From Nannobrachium achirus (lineage: Eukaryota > Chordata > Actinopteri > Myctophiformes > Myctophidae), in contig OY997651.1 of assembly GCA_963921795.1 (NCBI GenBank), positions 52,757,018-52,821,017 of the forward strand: a stretch of DNA of 64,000 bases, read 5' to 3'. The position numbers and the translations under genes were made by a program. Under the pieces are notes generated by a model. The model made no database searches, had not been told where the DNA came from, and saw nothing but the letters and a program-made list of their open reading frames with translations. Below are positions 22,734 to 34,195 of the stretch, in pieces. Every line of letters begins with the position of its first letter. Within the stretch, counting starts at the first letter, position 1.

Positions 22734-24950
22734 ATGGATCCAGAGGAGAAGGAAGAGTCACTGCCCAGTCGAGACCACCGGCCACCTGGACACTTAGTCT
22801 CCTACGACGTTGAGTTTCTTCCCTTCCAGCAGCAGCTTTTCACCACTGAGGCGAGTCTCTTTTCGTATCTTGCCACCACAGAGATTCACTCTCAAATGGT
22901 CCACCCTCCGGAGTATCCTGCCACTACAGAGACCCACTCTCAATTGGTTCACCCTTCGGAGCATCCTGCCACTACAGAGACCTACTCTCAGATGGAACTC
23001 CCTTCGGCACATGTTGAGACTACAAAGCCAAGCTCCAGAGTGAGCCAGACAGAAGCAGCCTCGAAGAAGACCTCAAGCCGTTCTCGAACAAGTGCCAGCT
23101 CACGGTCATCATCAGGTCGACTGCACCCAGGCACCCAGGCTCTGTCCGGTATCCGAGCAGCTAAACTTGAGGAGCGTATTAAACATATGGAACTCCTTGA
23201 AATCCAACAGCAAATAGAGGAAGACAACGATCTAGATGAGGAATGCAACCGACTCAATGCCCAAGCCAGAGAGGGGCAGCGCCTACAACAGGAGGCCATT
23301 GAGGTCAAGGAAGCTATGGCAAAGTACTTAGAGCGGCGTCGACGCCTCAAGAAGGCGGAAAAGAAGCTGGCCGTAGCCAAGCTAGTCACCTCCATCCTAG
23401 AAGAGCCTATTGAAGACCCAGCGTCCAAAGCCCCATCAATGTCCGGCTCTGCTACTGTACGTCCCACAGTGAGTACACTGCGGGACACCTACACCTGGCC
23501 CTCTTGGGCTCTCGACATCACGGCAGCGAGACCCTGTCCCCACTCTGGTGGATAGAGCGCCCATCTATGTAATGACATCAGCTATGTCTCATCCGCAGAC
23601 TACTGTAGTCCCCTCGCAGAGTTCAGCATCTGCTAACACTACAGTTCCAGATGTGAGGCCTGCCTCAATCCCGACACAAATATTTCCTCCGGTAATGCCT
23701 ATTATTGCGTCTATTCAACCAGCATTCATTCCAACCTCTGTGTTGCCTTCGGTAGCATCCACCCATGCCCTTGTGCAGCATACAATCCCTGCATCAACGG
23801 TGCCACCTACTGTGTTGGCTCGTTCTTCCGTGCACCCTGCATTAACCCAGGTGCAAACATCGATATTGCCCCCAGCAACATCAGTACCTGTCCCTGTGTA
23901 CACTGCACCGGTTCCGGTGACACAATACTCGTCTCATTACATGTCGACTTTGGGTACCAATGTACTGCCAGCTCACCGTCTTGGGACTCCACCACATTCG
24001 AGACCTCCAAATACAGCACACCCGCAGTACTATCCACCTCCATGGTCAGTCTATGGACTGAACATCCCACCTTCCTTAGGGGCAGTGCCTTATTTAACTC
24101 CATCAAGCTACCATTTGGGGTCCATTCCATCTGCTGCTCCTCAATCTTCGATTCTGCCCCAGGCGGGCAACATCCCACATTCCTCACTGGCAGTTCCTTA
24201 TTCAACATCATCAGGCTCCCTTATAGGGTCCATGCCATCTGATGCTTCTATTCTGCCCCAGGCGGCATATCCAGGAATGGATTCCCTAATAGCATCCTCT
24301 TACGGCATTCCAAAGCCGGCACTTCCTGTGTTCGAAAGCGGACGTGAGAGTGATTTTGCCATGCTGAAGATGGCCTTTGACAGTCTGATGAATAACCACC
24401 AGCATCTGAGCGAGCACTACAAATATCAAGTGCTTCTTGGACAGCTCAAACTCCCAAGTGCACTGCAGTTGGCAAGGTCATCTATGTATGATCCCAGACC
24501 GTACTCAGCAGCTATGCGCTCCCTGCAAGATAAGTATGGCCAGCCAAGGCAGTTGGTGCAAAGTGAACTGGGAGCCATACTCAACTCACCGGCCATCAGA
24601 GCTGGGGATGCGGAGGCATTTGACTCCTTTGCTCTCTCTATTCAGTCTCTTGTAGGCATGCTTCAGACCTTAGAAGGGCAAGGAGGTTTCGAGCTCAGGT
24701 GTGGATCCCATGTGGACCGCCTCCTCAGTAAGATGGCTCCGGGACTAGTTTTGTAGAATACTGCTTGTGTCGTGGGATCCTTAAGACAGGTACAGACCTG
24801 ACGTATACCCTGCCAGACCTTGCAGCATGGCTGCAGATGAAAGCACAGGCCAAGCGATTGGCCAGCAGAGCTACCTCCCTCTACCAGAGTGGGGGTACGG
24901 TACCCCCCAAGAAGGAGCAGCGTGACACACGGCCAAAGGGGAAAGCGGCG
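22734..24950 (+). mobile_element. BEL/Pao gag-like region
   Basis: A Met shortly after the primer site opens a Gln/Glu/Arg-rich coiled-coil region (about 23150-23390). It is followed by a long Pro/Ser/Thr/Ile-rich stretch and a conserved FESGRESDFAMLKMAF-like core (about 24330-24740) resembling the BEL gag/DUF1759 region. Part of the fossil element, so not a functional host gene. Confidence 0.7.
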
Positions 24951-27900
24951 GCAGTCTTACTTTGCTCCAGTGGTACATCAACCACTCAAGAGCCCTCTCA
25001 GTCTAAGCCTTCTGCTTCTTCTAAACCCAAACCATACTGCCCATTCTGCAATAATAAGGAACACTACCTGAACGCATGTGAGGAGTTCAAGAAACTCGAC
25101 ACTGATGCAATCCTGAAGTGGATCCAGGATGGCAGCCGGTGTTCTAAGTGCGGCAGTAACCATAAAGCCACTACCTGCACACTCAAACGACCATGTAAGA
25201 CATGTAAGGAGCTGCATCTTACGGTGTTACATGATGCCCTTCAGAAGAACACTAGTCGGGTCTTAATGGTGAGTAGCTCCCAACCAAAGGTCTACTTCGA
25301 TCGACCCAGCCGCGCACCGAAGGTGATGCTCAAGGTAGTCAAGGTCGTCTTGCACCATGAAGACCGTACCTTAGAGACCTACGCCGTGCTTGATGATGGA
25401 TCGGAGAGAACCATCATTCTGTCGCCAGCCGTACGAGAGCTACAATTAGTTAAGCAGCCTGAAATGCTTCAACTGAGGACAGTTCAGCAAGAGGTGACAG
25501 AGCTCCATGGAGCCTCAGTCAGTCTGTACATTTCCTCCCCGTGTTATCCTGGCGGGAAGTATTGGATTGACCGAGCGTTCACCGCGGACAGCCTGAGTCT
25601 GTCTGAGCATACCTACCCAGTAGCAGCACTGTTAAAGCGCTACGAGCACCTCAAAGGTTTAAACCTGCCATCCATCCATCGTGCCCAGCCATTAATCCTC
25701 ATCGGATCGGACATGCCACACCTTCAAACACCTACAAAGCCAGTGCGCTCGGGCCCTCCAGGTGGACCCACAGCCGTCTGTACCAGATTCGGTTGGACCT
25801 TACAAGGGCCAACAGGCTTCCTGCATACCCTATCCGCTCCGTCATCTTGTCTGTACACTACTGACACTAACTCCCCAGCCACAGAGCTTAGTAGGAATGT
25901 GGAGCGTCTTTGGCAAATCGACACGCTTCCCTATGTGAACGAGAAGACGGCTTCTCGTTCTAAGCAAGATCAGCAAGCAATCACCATGCTACAGACAGCA
26001 ACCATACGGGTAGATGTAGACGGTGTTCAGCGTTATGCCACCCCTCTGCTCCGGCGCCAAGAACCTACCATTCTGCATGCTCCTAAGGAAGCAGTGATGC
26101 CAAGTTTACGCAGTACTGAACGCAGGCTGGCTAGAGATCCCATGAAGACAGAGGCTTACTGCAGGGAAATCAACAAACTGAAGGAGGCTGGCTATGTGGT
26201 GAGGATTCCCACAGAAGAGGCTGCATTGACTACGGAGTCGTGGTACATACCACATCACATGGTCCACCATAACGGAAAGGATAGGATTGTGTTTAATTGT
26301 TCTTTCACTTACAAGGGCCAGTCCCTCAACGACCAACTGCTACCCGGGCCAACCCTCGGCCCATCCTTGATTGGCGTTTTGCTTAGGTTCCGTCTACATG
26401 CCTTGGCTATAAGCGGAGGCATTAAATCGATGTTCCACCAGATCCGCTTACTGCCAAGCGACCGACCAGTGTTGTGATTCCTCTGGCGGGACATGCAAAG
26501 AGCCACAGAACCAAGCATCTATGAATGGCAGGTACTGCCATTTGGCACCACGTGTAGTCCCTGCTGTGCCATCTTTGCCCTGCAGCAGCATGCCAAGGAC
26601 CATGGTGCTTCTGACTCAACACTTGTGGAAGTAGTGGAACACTCCTTCTATGTGGACAACTGCCTCTACAGTACCCGTGAGGTTGGAGATGCCAGAGCCC
26701 TGATCAACGAACTGCGACAGCTGCTAGGTAAAGGTGGCTTCGAGATTCGGCAGTGGGCGAGTAACATACCCGAGGTCATTGAGCACCTACCTCCTGAAGC
26801 CCGGTCAGCAAGTAGTGAGTTGTGGTTGTCTAAAGCCAGCACTGACCTGCAAGAGCCAACTTTGGGATTATGCTGGGACTGCATCAACGACACACTGGGT
26901 TACAAACCTTGTCTAACCGAAGCCTCAACACCCACTCTACGGCATGTCTACAGTGTCCTCGCCAGACTCTATGACCCCTTGGGTTACATCGTGCCCTTCA
27001 CCACTACATGCAAGGTCCTCATCCAAGACCTATGGAAGGCAGATATCGGATGGGACGATATCATTCAGCCCCAGACCCTTTTGGACCGCTGGCTCAGCTG
27101 GGAGCAAGAAATACCTACGCTGTTACAGCTGAGGCTTCCTCGCACCTACGCTCCGTATAGTGCAGATACTGCTAGTGCTACCAGGTACGTGCACATATTC
27201 TGTGACGCTTCAGAGCGTGCCTACGGGTCTGTGGCCTTCCTGCAGACAATAGACGACGACAAGCAAGTTCACATGTCCTTTGTACTGGCCAGATCCCGTG
27301 TTGCACCCAGAAAGCAACTCTCAATACCTTGGCTTGAGTTGAGCGCAGCCCTCACCGGAGCCCAACTAGCCAAAGTGATTCAGACAGAGCTCGACATCCC
27401 CTTGGAGAACATCACTCTCTGGTCAGACTCCACTACCGTGCTGAACTGGATAAAGTCAGACTCCTGCCGATATAAGGTCTTCGTTGGAACACGTATCACC
27501 GAGATCCAGAATCTGACTGATGCCGTTCAGTGGCGCTATGTCGACTCCCTGAACAATCCAGCGGATGATCTGACCAGAGGACTGACTCTAGCTGAATTGA
27601 CACTCCCTCATCGTTGGAATAGATGTCAGAGGAAGATGCCAGAGGAAGAGTGGTCGTCTATGCCGGCAGTCAGTATGGAAACTGACACTGTCGAACTGAG
27701 GAAATCCACATTCATTGGAACAGTCTCCCATGTCTCGTCTCCTCAGCTTCCAGAGGTCAGTAATTTCACTACATGGAAGCAGCTTCTTAGGGAAGCAGCT
27801 AAGGCCCTACACGGGACGGCCGACGATGGCACCAGTACTCCATGTGATGCTGCCGATTACCTACTTGCAGAGAAATTCCTGTGGTTAAAGGCCCAAGAAG

Positions 27901-28125
27901 AATCGTTCCCAGACGATTTGAAGGCCCTTAGGTCTGGTCGTCCTCTACCTTCAGACAGCCGACTGAAATCCCTGTCCCCAGAATATGACGAGGCCAGCGG
28001 ACTGATCAGAGTTGGTGGACGTCTGCGACGTGCAGAAACCCTGGAACAGGACATGATCCACCCTGTAATTTTGGATCCAAGTCACCATGTAACTAAGTTA
28101 CTGATTCAAGACACTGACGAGTCCC
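24950..28125 (+). mobile_element. BEL/Pao pol region: zinc knuckles, protease, RT, RNase H
   Basis: Cys/His knuckles occur around 25040-25200. A protease core with AVLDDGS lies near 25385. Reverse transcriptase runs from about 26030, with RIVFNCS and then FYVDNCLYS near 26650. RNase H includes FCDASERAYGS (about 27200) and LWSDSTTVLNWI (about 27420). Order and motifs are those of BEL/Pao. Fossil copy. Confidence 0.8.
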
Positions 28126-28597
28126 TTAAAGGACAACTTTAGTTTTTTACAACAAGGGTTCATATTTTAGATTGTAATTACAGAATATAAAAGATGAGTG
28201 TTAAAATGATTTAATTTACTTCTTTCTATTGTTTTAGAGATTCTTATTCCAGCGGTTGGGGGCATGCATACAAGTGGCTAAATATGTAATTTTACACAGA
28301 ATAAGCCCATTCCCAAGATACAACACAACCTTTCATGGTTGGATGTGACTTATGTGGGCTAGAAGTGTTACTGTAAATAGCAATAAAGAAACCGCTGGCT
28401 TATTGTGTCTAAAAAGACATATTTAGCCACTTGTACGCATGCCCCCATGCGTACGCATGCCCCACATTTTAGCACGGTAAACGTGATAAAACAATAGAGC
28501 GAAGCAAATGAAAACATTTTAACACTCACTTTTTGTTTTCTCTAATTACAATCTAAAATATGAACCCTTGTTGTAAAAAAACAAAGTTGTCCTTTAA
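28126..28597. mobile_element. Kolobok-like MITE inserted in BEL/Pao pol
   Basis: TTAA-AGGACAAC ... GTTGTCCT-TTAA, 472 bp. It is inverted relative to the copy at 7604-10900. It retains the unfilled GCATGCGTACGCATG site that the other copy lost to hAT insertions. It inserted after the BEL/Pao element, between RNase H and integrase. Confidence 0.85.
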
Positions 28598-28599
28598 GC

Positions 28600-29693
28600 A
28601 CCCAGGACCAGAAAGAGTTCTTGCAGAGCTCCGCCGCAGATTCTGGATCCTGCGAGGGAGAGAGGCTGTGCGCAAATATCAACACTCATGCCTGGAGTGT
28701 CGCCGTTGGAAGGCTAATCCTGAGGTCCCTAGGATGGCCGACCTCCCGCCTGCTCGCCTCAGACTCCACAAGCCTCCTTTCTTTTCGACCGGAGTGGACT
28801 GTTTTGGTCCTTTCCAGATCAAGATTGGCCGCCGGACCGAGAAGAGGTGGGGCATAGTCTATAAATGTATGACGACTCGTTCTGTACATCTAGACCTTCT
28901 AGAAAGTATGGATGCAGATGCCTTTCTACTGTCCCTAAGGCGCTTCATCGCACGTAAAGGCAAGCCATTCGAACTCCTTATGGACAACGGTACCAACTTC
29001 ATCGGCGGAGAACGGGAGCTGCGTGAAACCGTCGCATCCATGGCCCCCCAGCTGAGGGATCAACTTGCTGAGCACCAGATCCTGTTTCAGTTCAATCCAC
29101 CCAGTGCACCACATTTCGGTGGCACCTGGGAGAGAGAAATAAAGTGCATCAAGACAGCCCTTCGGGTAGTCCTCAATGAGCAGACTGTCCCAGAACCTGT
29201 GCTACAGACGATGATGGCCGAAGTCGAAGGCATTATGAATGCCAAACCTTTACGGTATTTGTCGTCAGACGCTATGGACCCGGAACCAGTCACCCCGAAT
29301 CTCCTCCTTATGGGGCGGCATGACTCATCGCTTCCCCAGGCGATTTATGATCCAAGTGACTTGGGGAGAAGACGCTGGAGGCACAGCCAAGTGCTAGCCG
29401 ACCATTTTTGGTCGTCCTTCATTAGACACTACTTGCCAGGGTTGCAGAAACGTACAAAATGGCAGAAGGACTGCAAGGCGCTTGCAGCGGATCAAGTAGT
29501 GCTGATCGTGGACCCCCAGCTTCCTCGCGCATCATGGCCAGTGGGGAAGGTTACTCACACCTACCCTGGGGAGGATGGTCGGGTCAGAACGGCCACGGTC
29601 CAGGTCAAGAACCGCTCGTATCTGCGTCCAGTGGCCCGACTCATCCCACTGCCAGCTCTCGAGGATACGGATGGCCCTGGTTCCAAAGACTAG
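28600..29693 (+). mobile_element. BEL/Pao integrase region
   Basis: HSCLECRRWK (zinc-binding end), GVDCFGPF, a DNGTNFIGGERELRE segment and PPSAPHFGGTWERE mark the BEL-type integrase core, followed by a C-terminal VTHTYPGEDGRVRTATVQV module. Ends just before the 3' LTR. Confidence 0.8.
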
Positions 29694-29740
29694 ACTTTCA
29701 CTTTCTATTAAACTGCCTGCTCGGACAGTTGGGGCGGCTT

Positions 29741-30792
29741 TGTATGAAAGTCTACCCTTCCCCCCACTCAGACTCCATTTCCAGCCTGGCAGTGCCAGGT
29801 GGGCGGCATTCTATATGATGAGGTCACCCTGACACTGCCAGGTTGGTCTAATTTGGCCAGATGAGTGGGAGGCTATATAAGCTGTGGCAAATGTTTGTTC
29901 CCTCTTTTCCAGCCAAGTGTGCGTGTATGACACGATGCAGGCTGCAATGGAGATCACAGCAAAATATTGCCCTAAAGAAATGGAGGCATATGGGTCATGT
30001 GTGCATGCCAACCCATCAACATGGCAACAGGACTGTGAGGAGCTGAAGCTGAAGCTTGCACAGTGCACATCTTCACATCCAATCATCCAGAAGATTGGGT
30101 CAAGTTGTTCCAAGGAGTTTGAAGAATTTGACCGCTGTCTCAGAGAAAACCAGACCTCAGCTGCCTCCTGCACACCACATTTAGCACGTTTTCTTGGATG
30201 CAGCGAGACAGTGGATCTGAGTGAAGTGGCTGCAAATCCAGTTCCTCAGCCCTCCTAGAATCCAGTGGTTATCCATCTACCTCAGAACAGAACCGACAAG
30301 ACTGCTCCACAGGGGATGTAATCCCAGTCACAGCAAGTCATGTACAGTAACACTTTCGACCTCTGTGTTTCATAAGGACTCATTATAGTGACACATCCAC
30401 TTATCGCTGGGACTACTATTATTGCCTTTCATAACTGGTGTGAATGCTGCCAATACACTCATGTATTGAAAACGCAAAGATTTGCCGTGCGTAAGCACTC
30501 TTAAGTTTGTGTGAAAATAAAATGGAAGGTTTTGGTGTGAGTACTGGTTTGGAGCGGTTTCTTTGGTGAAACATAATTAAAAATGTATGTCAGAGACGCA
30601 CATGAGACAGATGATAGTAACACTGTAACCTTGCTTTATCCATTCATTGAGAGACAAACCCCCAGTTGTTCCAAAACATACCACACCCAAACCATTTGTT
30701 TAATTAAAGACTCTGGAATAGGGATTCTTGACTGGATCTCTTTCTTTTAGTGTGCCAACCTGACCGGCTTTCCGAAGTCCTACTTCGTTTCA
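29741..30792 (+). repeat. BEL/Pao 3' LTR
   Basis: 1052 bp, nearly identical to the 5' LTR, ending TTCGTTTCA before the AGTCC target duplication. It carries its own TATA box near 29873, so it could itself drive the second CHCHD5 copy. Confidence 0.85.
29935..30258 (+). CDS. chchd5: CHCHD5-like protein encoded inside the 3' LTR
   Basis: 107 residues, the same as the 5' LTR copy except for one residue (Gln instead of His in the NPSTWQxDC segment). All four CX9C motifs are intact. It is a second copy because both LTRs are made from one template in reverse transcription, so it is not an independent gene duplication. Transcription from the 3' LTR promoter would give an mRNA whose first good ATG is this frame. 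Whether it replaces or supplements the host CHCHD5 is unknown. Confidence 0.88.
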   Translation: MQAAMEITAKYCPKEMEAYGSCVHANPSTWQQDCEELKLKLAQCTSSHPIIQKIGSSCSKEFEEFDRCLRENQTSAASCTPHLARFLGCSETVDLSEVAANPVPQPS

Positions 30793-30796
30793 AGTC

Positions 30797-30914
30797 CGAA
30801 GGTTCATTAGTCCGAGGGTTCATTAGTCCGAATTTAGTTTGGGTTACTGAGGTTAGGGTTAGGCATTATTCTTAACAAATTCGGACTAATGAACCTTCGG
30901 ACTAATGAACCTTC
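30797..30914. repeat. Palindromic GGTTCATTAGTCCGA array with GGTTAGGGTTAGG core
   Basis: Two and a half units of GGTTCATTAGTCCGA face inverted copies TCGGACTAATGAACC around GGTTACTGAGGTTAGGGTTAGG. The BEL/Pao element inserted at its left edge. Confidence 0.75.
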
Positions 30915-30984
30915 TGACCAATGCCATGGCACCCGGCTAAGGGGTCCTTGGACTACCATTTTTAGCATACTGGACTACCCTTGG

Positions 30985-31110
30985 AACCTTTGAATATTCT
31001 TTGGAACATGTCTTCAATACAAAAAGGCATTGATACGGCAATAAGGCAAAATTTGTCATTTGTACTCATGAACACTTGAGTACTCCAGTGCTTTAACCCA
31101 AGTACACATT
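30985..31110. repeat. Dispersed repeat shared with 33835-33940
   Basis: TTCTTTGGAACATGTCTTCA through ACACTTGAGTAC...CAGTGCTTTAAC recurs with few changes at 33837-33940. Confidence 0.65.
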
Positions 31111-31744
31111 TTAACTCATTAAAAGCCAAACGCGAGATGTCTCGCGAAAAGTACTCGAGTACTTATAGTGCCAAACGCGAGATGTCTCGGGAAAAGTAAT
31201 CTATTACTGTAACGTTGAGTACATTACCGAGTAGAATGGCCGGATGTCCGGAGGCGAAATCCGTCGCTGATTCATCATCATCACGTCTCCACGAGCACAA
31301 AATAGTCATCCCATAACATTGAGGTGGACGGGGGATCTCATCTTTAATGTCCATTATCTCAAAACTACACTTTAGAAGCGAAGATGGAGGCAGATGCTCG
31401 CTTATATAACACATGTATAAATACTCCGACGCAATCCAGCATGGCATGCACGTAACAACGATCGGTTCCGTTGTCGGGACAAGATCTGCACGTCTGCCAT
31501 TTCTACTCTACATCCGGCGGTTGCAACTTACGGCACACAATATGATGTTGTGATTGGCTTTTCCTCTTCAAACCTTTATTGAACAAGGACTAACAACATC
31601 CCCCAAAGTAACTTTTAATAATAATTAACAGTAGGCTACTGCATTAATTCTTATTGCCTTTAATAATAAATAACAGTATTGCATTAATTCTTATTGCGGA
31701 AATTCCAAGTAACTTTTAATAATAAATAACAGTAGGCCTACTGA

Positions 31745-32206
31745 GGTACCCCCCTGAGGACCGGTGGTCTGCGAGAGACCTCAGTGTGAGTCAGCCGTCC
31801 TGCGGGGGTTTCTCACCGCAGACCACGGGGCGAGGTCCGTGACTGACCGTGAGTGGTGGTCTCCCGGTGGCCGTGAGTAGCCGCCCTGCGGGGGTCTCTC
31901 GCCGCCGACCCCCGCACCTCTCACGGACCTCCAGCGGAGGTGCGGGGGTCAGTGGCTCTGTGGTCAGCAGCGGGGGTCTCGCCGCTGACCACCGGGGCCG
32001 CTCCCGCTCGTGGTCGGCGGCGAGAGACCCCCGCAGGGCGGCTGACTCACGGCTACCGTGCGGGGATGCGTCGACCCTCCACCGGGAGACCCGATGGTCA
32101 CCTTGCCTCGCCGATGACCGTCACCTCGCCTCGCCGGTGACGGTCAGCGGTCCGTGGTCAGCGGCGGAGGTCTCGCCGCTGACCACCGGTGTGTCTCTCA
32201 CCGCTG
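31745..32206. repeat. GC-rich foldback island of GCGGGGGTCTCTCGCCGC units
   Basis: About 460 bp of high GC in AT-rich surroundings. CCGCTGACCACCGG, GCGGGGGTCTC and GAGACCCCCGC motifs recur on both strands, so the island is internally palindromic. The 123-codon open frame is repetitive and not accepted as a gene. Confidence 0.7.
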
Positions 32207-32207
32207 A

Positions 32208-32345
32208 TATTTATTATTAAAAGAAACTATTCACTATATTATTAATATAGAAACTATTTTTACTATATTATTATTATTACTATATTAAAATAAACTATTA
32301 CTATATTATTAATATAGTAAATAGTGTCTTTTAATAATAAATATT
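32208..32345. repeat. AT-rich palindrome
   Basis: ATTTATTATTAAAAGAAACTA faces TTTTAATAATAAAT across ACTATATTATTAATATAG units. It abuts the GC-rich island. Confidence 0.6.
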
Positions 32346-32446
32346 CTCAAAGAAACGTGTTATTTTCCTGTGTTCAATAAGAATTATTAATCCATGTAGC
32401 TGTAGTATTCTAAAAACGACTGGGCACCGGTGGCTGTGTTGGGTGG

Positions 32447-32522
32447 CGAAAACAGCCGATCTACAAGCCCACAAAGCGTTGCGCTTGCTATGCGTTTTGA
32501 GCTTGTAGGTCTGCTGTTTTTC
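32447..32522. repeat. Palindromic hairpin repeat (family H)
   Basis: CGAAAACAGCCGATCTACAA faces TTGTAGGTCTGCTGTTTTT with a partly mismatched inner stem. No enclosing hAT element was identified. Confidence 0.75.
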
Positions 32523-33001
32523 AGCAGAGCGCCGGAAGCGAGCAGAAAAGGCAGACCGCGCAGATATTTGACCCACACCGTCGCAGGATGCGATGACGTC
32601 AGACCGGAAGTAATCACCTCGTGGCCTTCTGGCCTTCAAAATATTTGATTAGTAAACCGGAGACCGAGGCAAAACTATAACTATGTAAAAAAATTAAATA
32701 AAGAAAGGAAAGGATATATATATATATATATATATATGTGTGAGAACTCCAAAAGCAGTACACAGTGTAATTATTCATAATAATAATAACAATAATAATA
32801 ATAATAAATTGAGACCTGCGGCGCGGGCTATGGCTGAACATATTGCAGGATGATTTGCACAAAAGACTAAAGGATCCTCTCCCTCATGCTCTTGGGTCTC
32901 TCCCACATCCTCTCCAGCCGCAGGGAGGTCTGCTGCCTTTACAGCATCTACAGCAGCATAAGAAGAAGAAGAAGAAGCAGAGTTTTGTTTACAGTGTAGA
33001 T

Positions 33002-33383
33002 CAGGGGTCTTCAACAGGGGGCCTGGGACCCCCAGGGGGTCCTCAAAGCTACTACAGGGGGGGGGGGGGAATCTTTGTGTGATACTATAGGATAATTCTT
33101 TTAGATTAACAACTTGAACCCTCGCGTCCCTAAAATCGCAGATCTACAAGCTCTCAACGCCTCGCGCTACCGAGTGATAGGTCAAGTTTACGAAGTATCG
33201 ACAATTTAAGTGATTAAATGTCTGAAAAAAACACAAATCCAACATCGACTGATGCAGTGCTGTCAACCACCTCCCTTTGAAATCGAAGAAAACCTGCAAC
33301 ACAGTTTTGTACGTAGAGGGGGGTCCTGCTTCATCTGTCTCTCGGCTAAGGGGTCCTTGGTCTGAAAACGTTGAAGACCCCTG
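33002..33383. mobile_element. Short hAT-like element with half hairpin
   Basis: Ends CAGGGGTCTTCAAC and GTTGAAGACCCCTG. Flanks GTGTAGAT and GCGTAGAT match at 7 of 8 bases. Related to 21357-21562 and 37498-37938. One arm of the hairpin family lies at 33130-33170. Confidence 0.7.
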
Positions 33384-33435
33384 GCGTAGATTAATACAGG
33401 CTATATCGATGCTGTATATTATTAGAATGCCTTGG

Positions 33436-33836
33436 ACTAGGGCTGTCACGATATGTCATTTAACATGACGATTAATTGTCACTCAAATAATTGGCGATTA
33501 ACGATTTAATTGTGTTTTTGTCATTGATAATTACATTTCTGTTGGGCTTTTAGGCTTTGAAGTTTTACATGGCAGATATGACACATAACCTAAATATACA
33601 AAGAAATTACTCACATATTTGACAATTTACTACTTAAAAAATAACTTTGATAGTGGAAATAGCCGATCTACAAGCTCACAACGTGTCGCGATGCGACGCG
33701 TTGTGAGCTTGTAGATCTGCTATTTCCACTATTTTTGACTCTTTTTTAAATATATGAACGTTTTTCAACATGGAAACGATTATGACGATTATGAAAAATA
33801 ATCACGATTATGTCAAATAATCACGATTAGACGATT
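33436..33836. mobile_element. hAT-like fragment with TAGGGCTGTCACGAT end
   Basis: Left end TAGGGCTGTCACGATATG. The right part is full of ATCACGATTA repeats, but the matching right terminus is missing. A complete family H hairpin is nested at 33650-33732. Confidence 0.5.
33650..33732. repeat. Palindromic hairpin repeat (family H), best copy
   Basis: ATAGTGGAAATAGC and GCTATTTCCACTAT pair outside, and GATCTACAAGCTCACAACG with CGTTGTGAGCTTGTAGATC inside, around TGTCGCGATGCGACG. One fixed mismatch (AGCCGATC against GATCTGCT) recurs in most copies. Confidence 0.9.
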
Positions 33837-33972
33837 ATTCTTTGGAACATGTCTTCAATACAAAAAGGCATTGATACGGCACTAAGGCAAAATTTGTCAT
33901 TTGTACTTATGAACACTTGAGTACACCAGTGCTTTAACTCTATAAATATAAATATAACTCTATAAAAAAAAA

Positions 33973-33975
<3 letters not shown>

Positions 33976-34021
<46 letters not shown>
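33976..34021. repeat. (TA)n microsatellite
   Basis: Pure AT dinucleotide run. Confidence 0.9.
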
Positions 34022-34023
<2 letters not shown>

Positions 34024-34195
34024 GTAAGAACTCCAATAATAATAATAAACAGGTAACATACCAGTAAGACTCCCTAATCGGGAGATAAGCGACCGTTGGT
34101 CGCTTATCTCCATAAATAGGCCAAAAGTTTGTTTTACCAATTATTACACTCTATGTGAACATTTACATCAACAAATCCCAAGTACAAGGCATCAT

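Larger units (their letters stand above)
21627..30792 (+). mobile_element. BEL/Pao LTR retrotransposon carrying CHCHD5 in its LTRs
   Basis: A fossil copy with complete outline. The two LTRs (21627-22698 and 29741-30792) begin TGTATGAAAG and end TTCGTTTCA. The flanks carry a perfect 5-bp duplication, AGTCC. A primer-binding site beginning TGGTCCCTCGAG follows the 5' LTR directly and a short leader leads into gag. The internal order is gag, zinc-knuckle region, aspartic protease, reverse transcriptase, RNase H and integrase, as in BEL/Pao. A Kolobok-like MITE is inserted at 28126-28597. The coding region is broken, with about three reading-frame interruptions besides the MITE. By eye the LTRs differ at about seven of roughly 1050 aligned bases plus one indel, so insertion is recent, probably within one or two million years at 2-5e-9 changes per site per year. 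Confidence 0.9.

Noticed and set aside
21841-30258. Two tandem host CHCHD5 genes flanking a retrotransposon
   Set aside because: The repeated blocks end exactly at TG and CA, the 5' one is followed by a primer site, and the pair is bounded by 5-bp duplications, so the copies are LTR content.
31849-32220. 123-codon Ser/Arg-rich open frame
   Set aside because: It lies in a self-complementary GC-rich repeat and is open on several frames for that reason.
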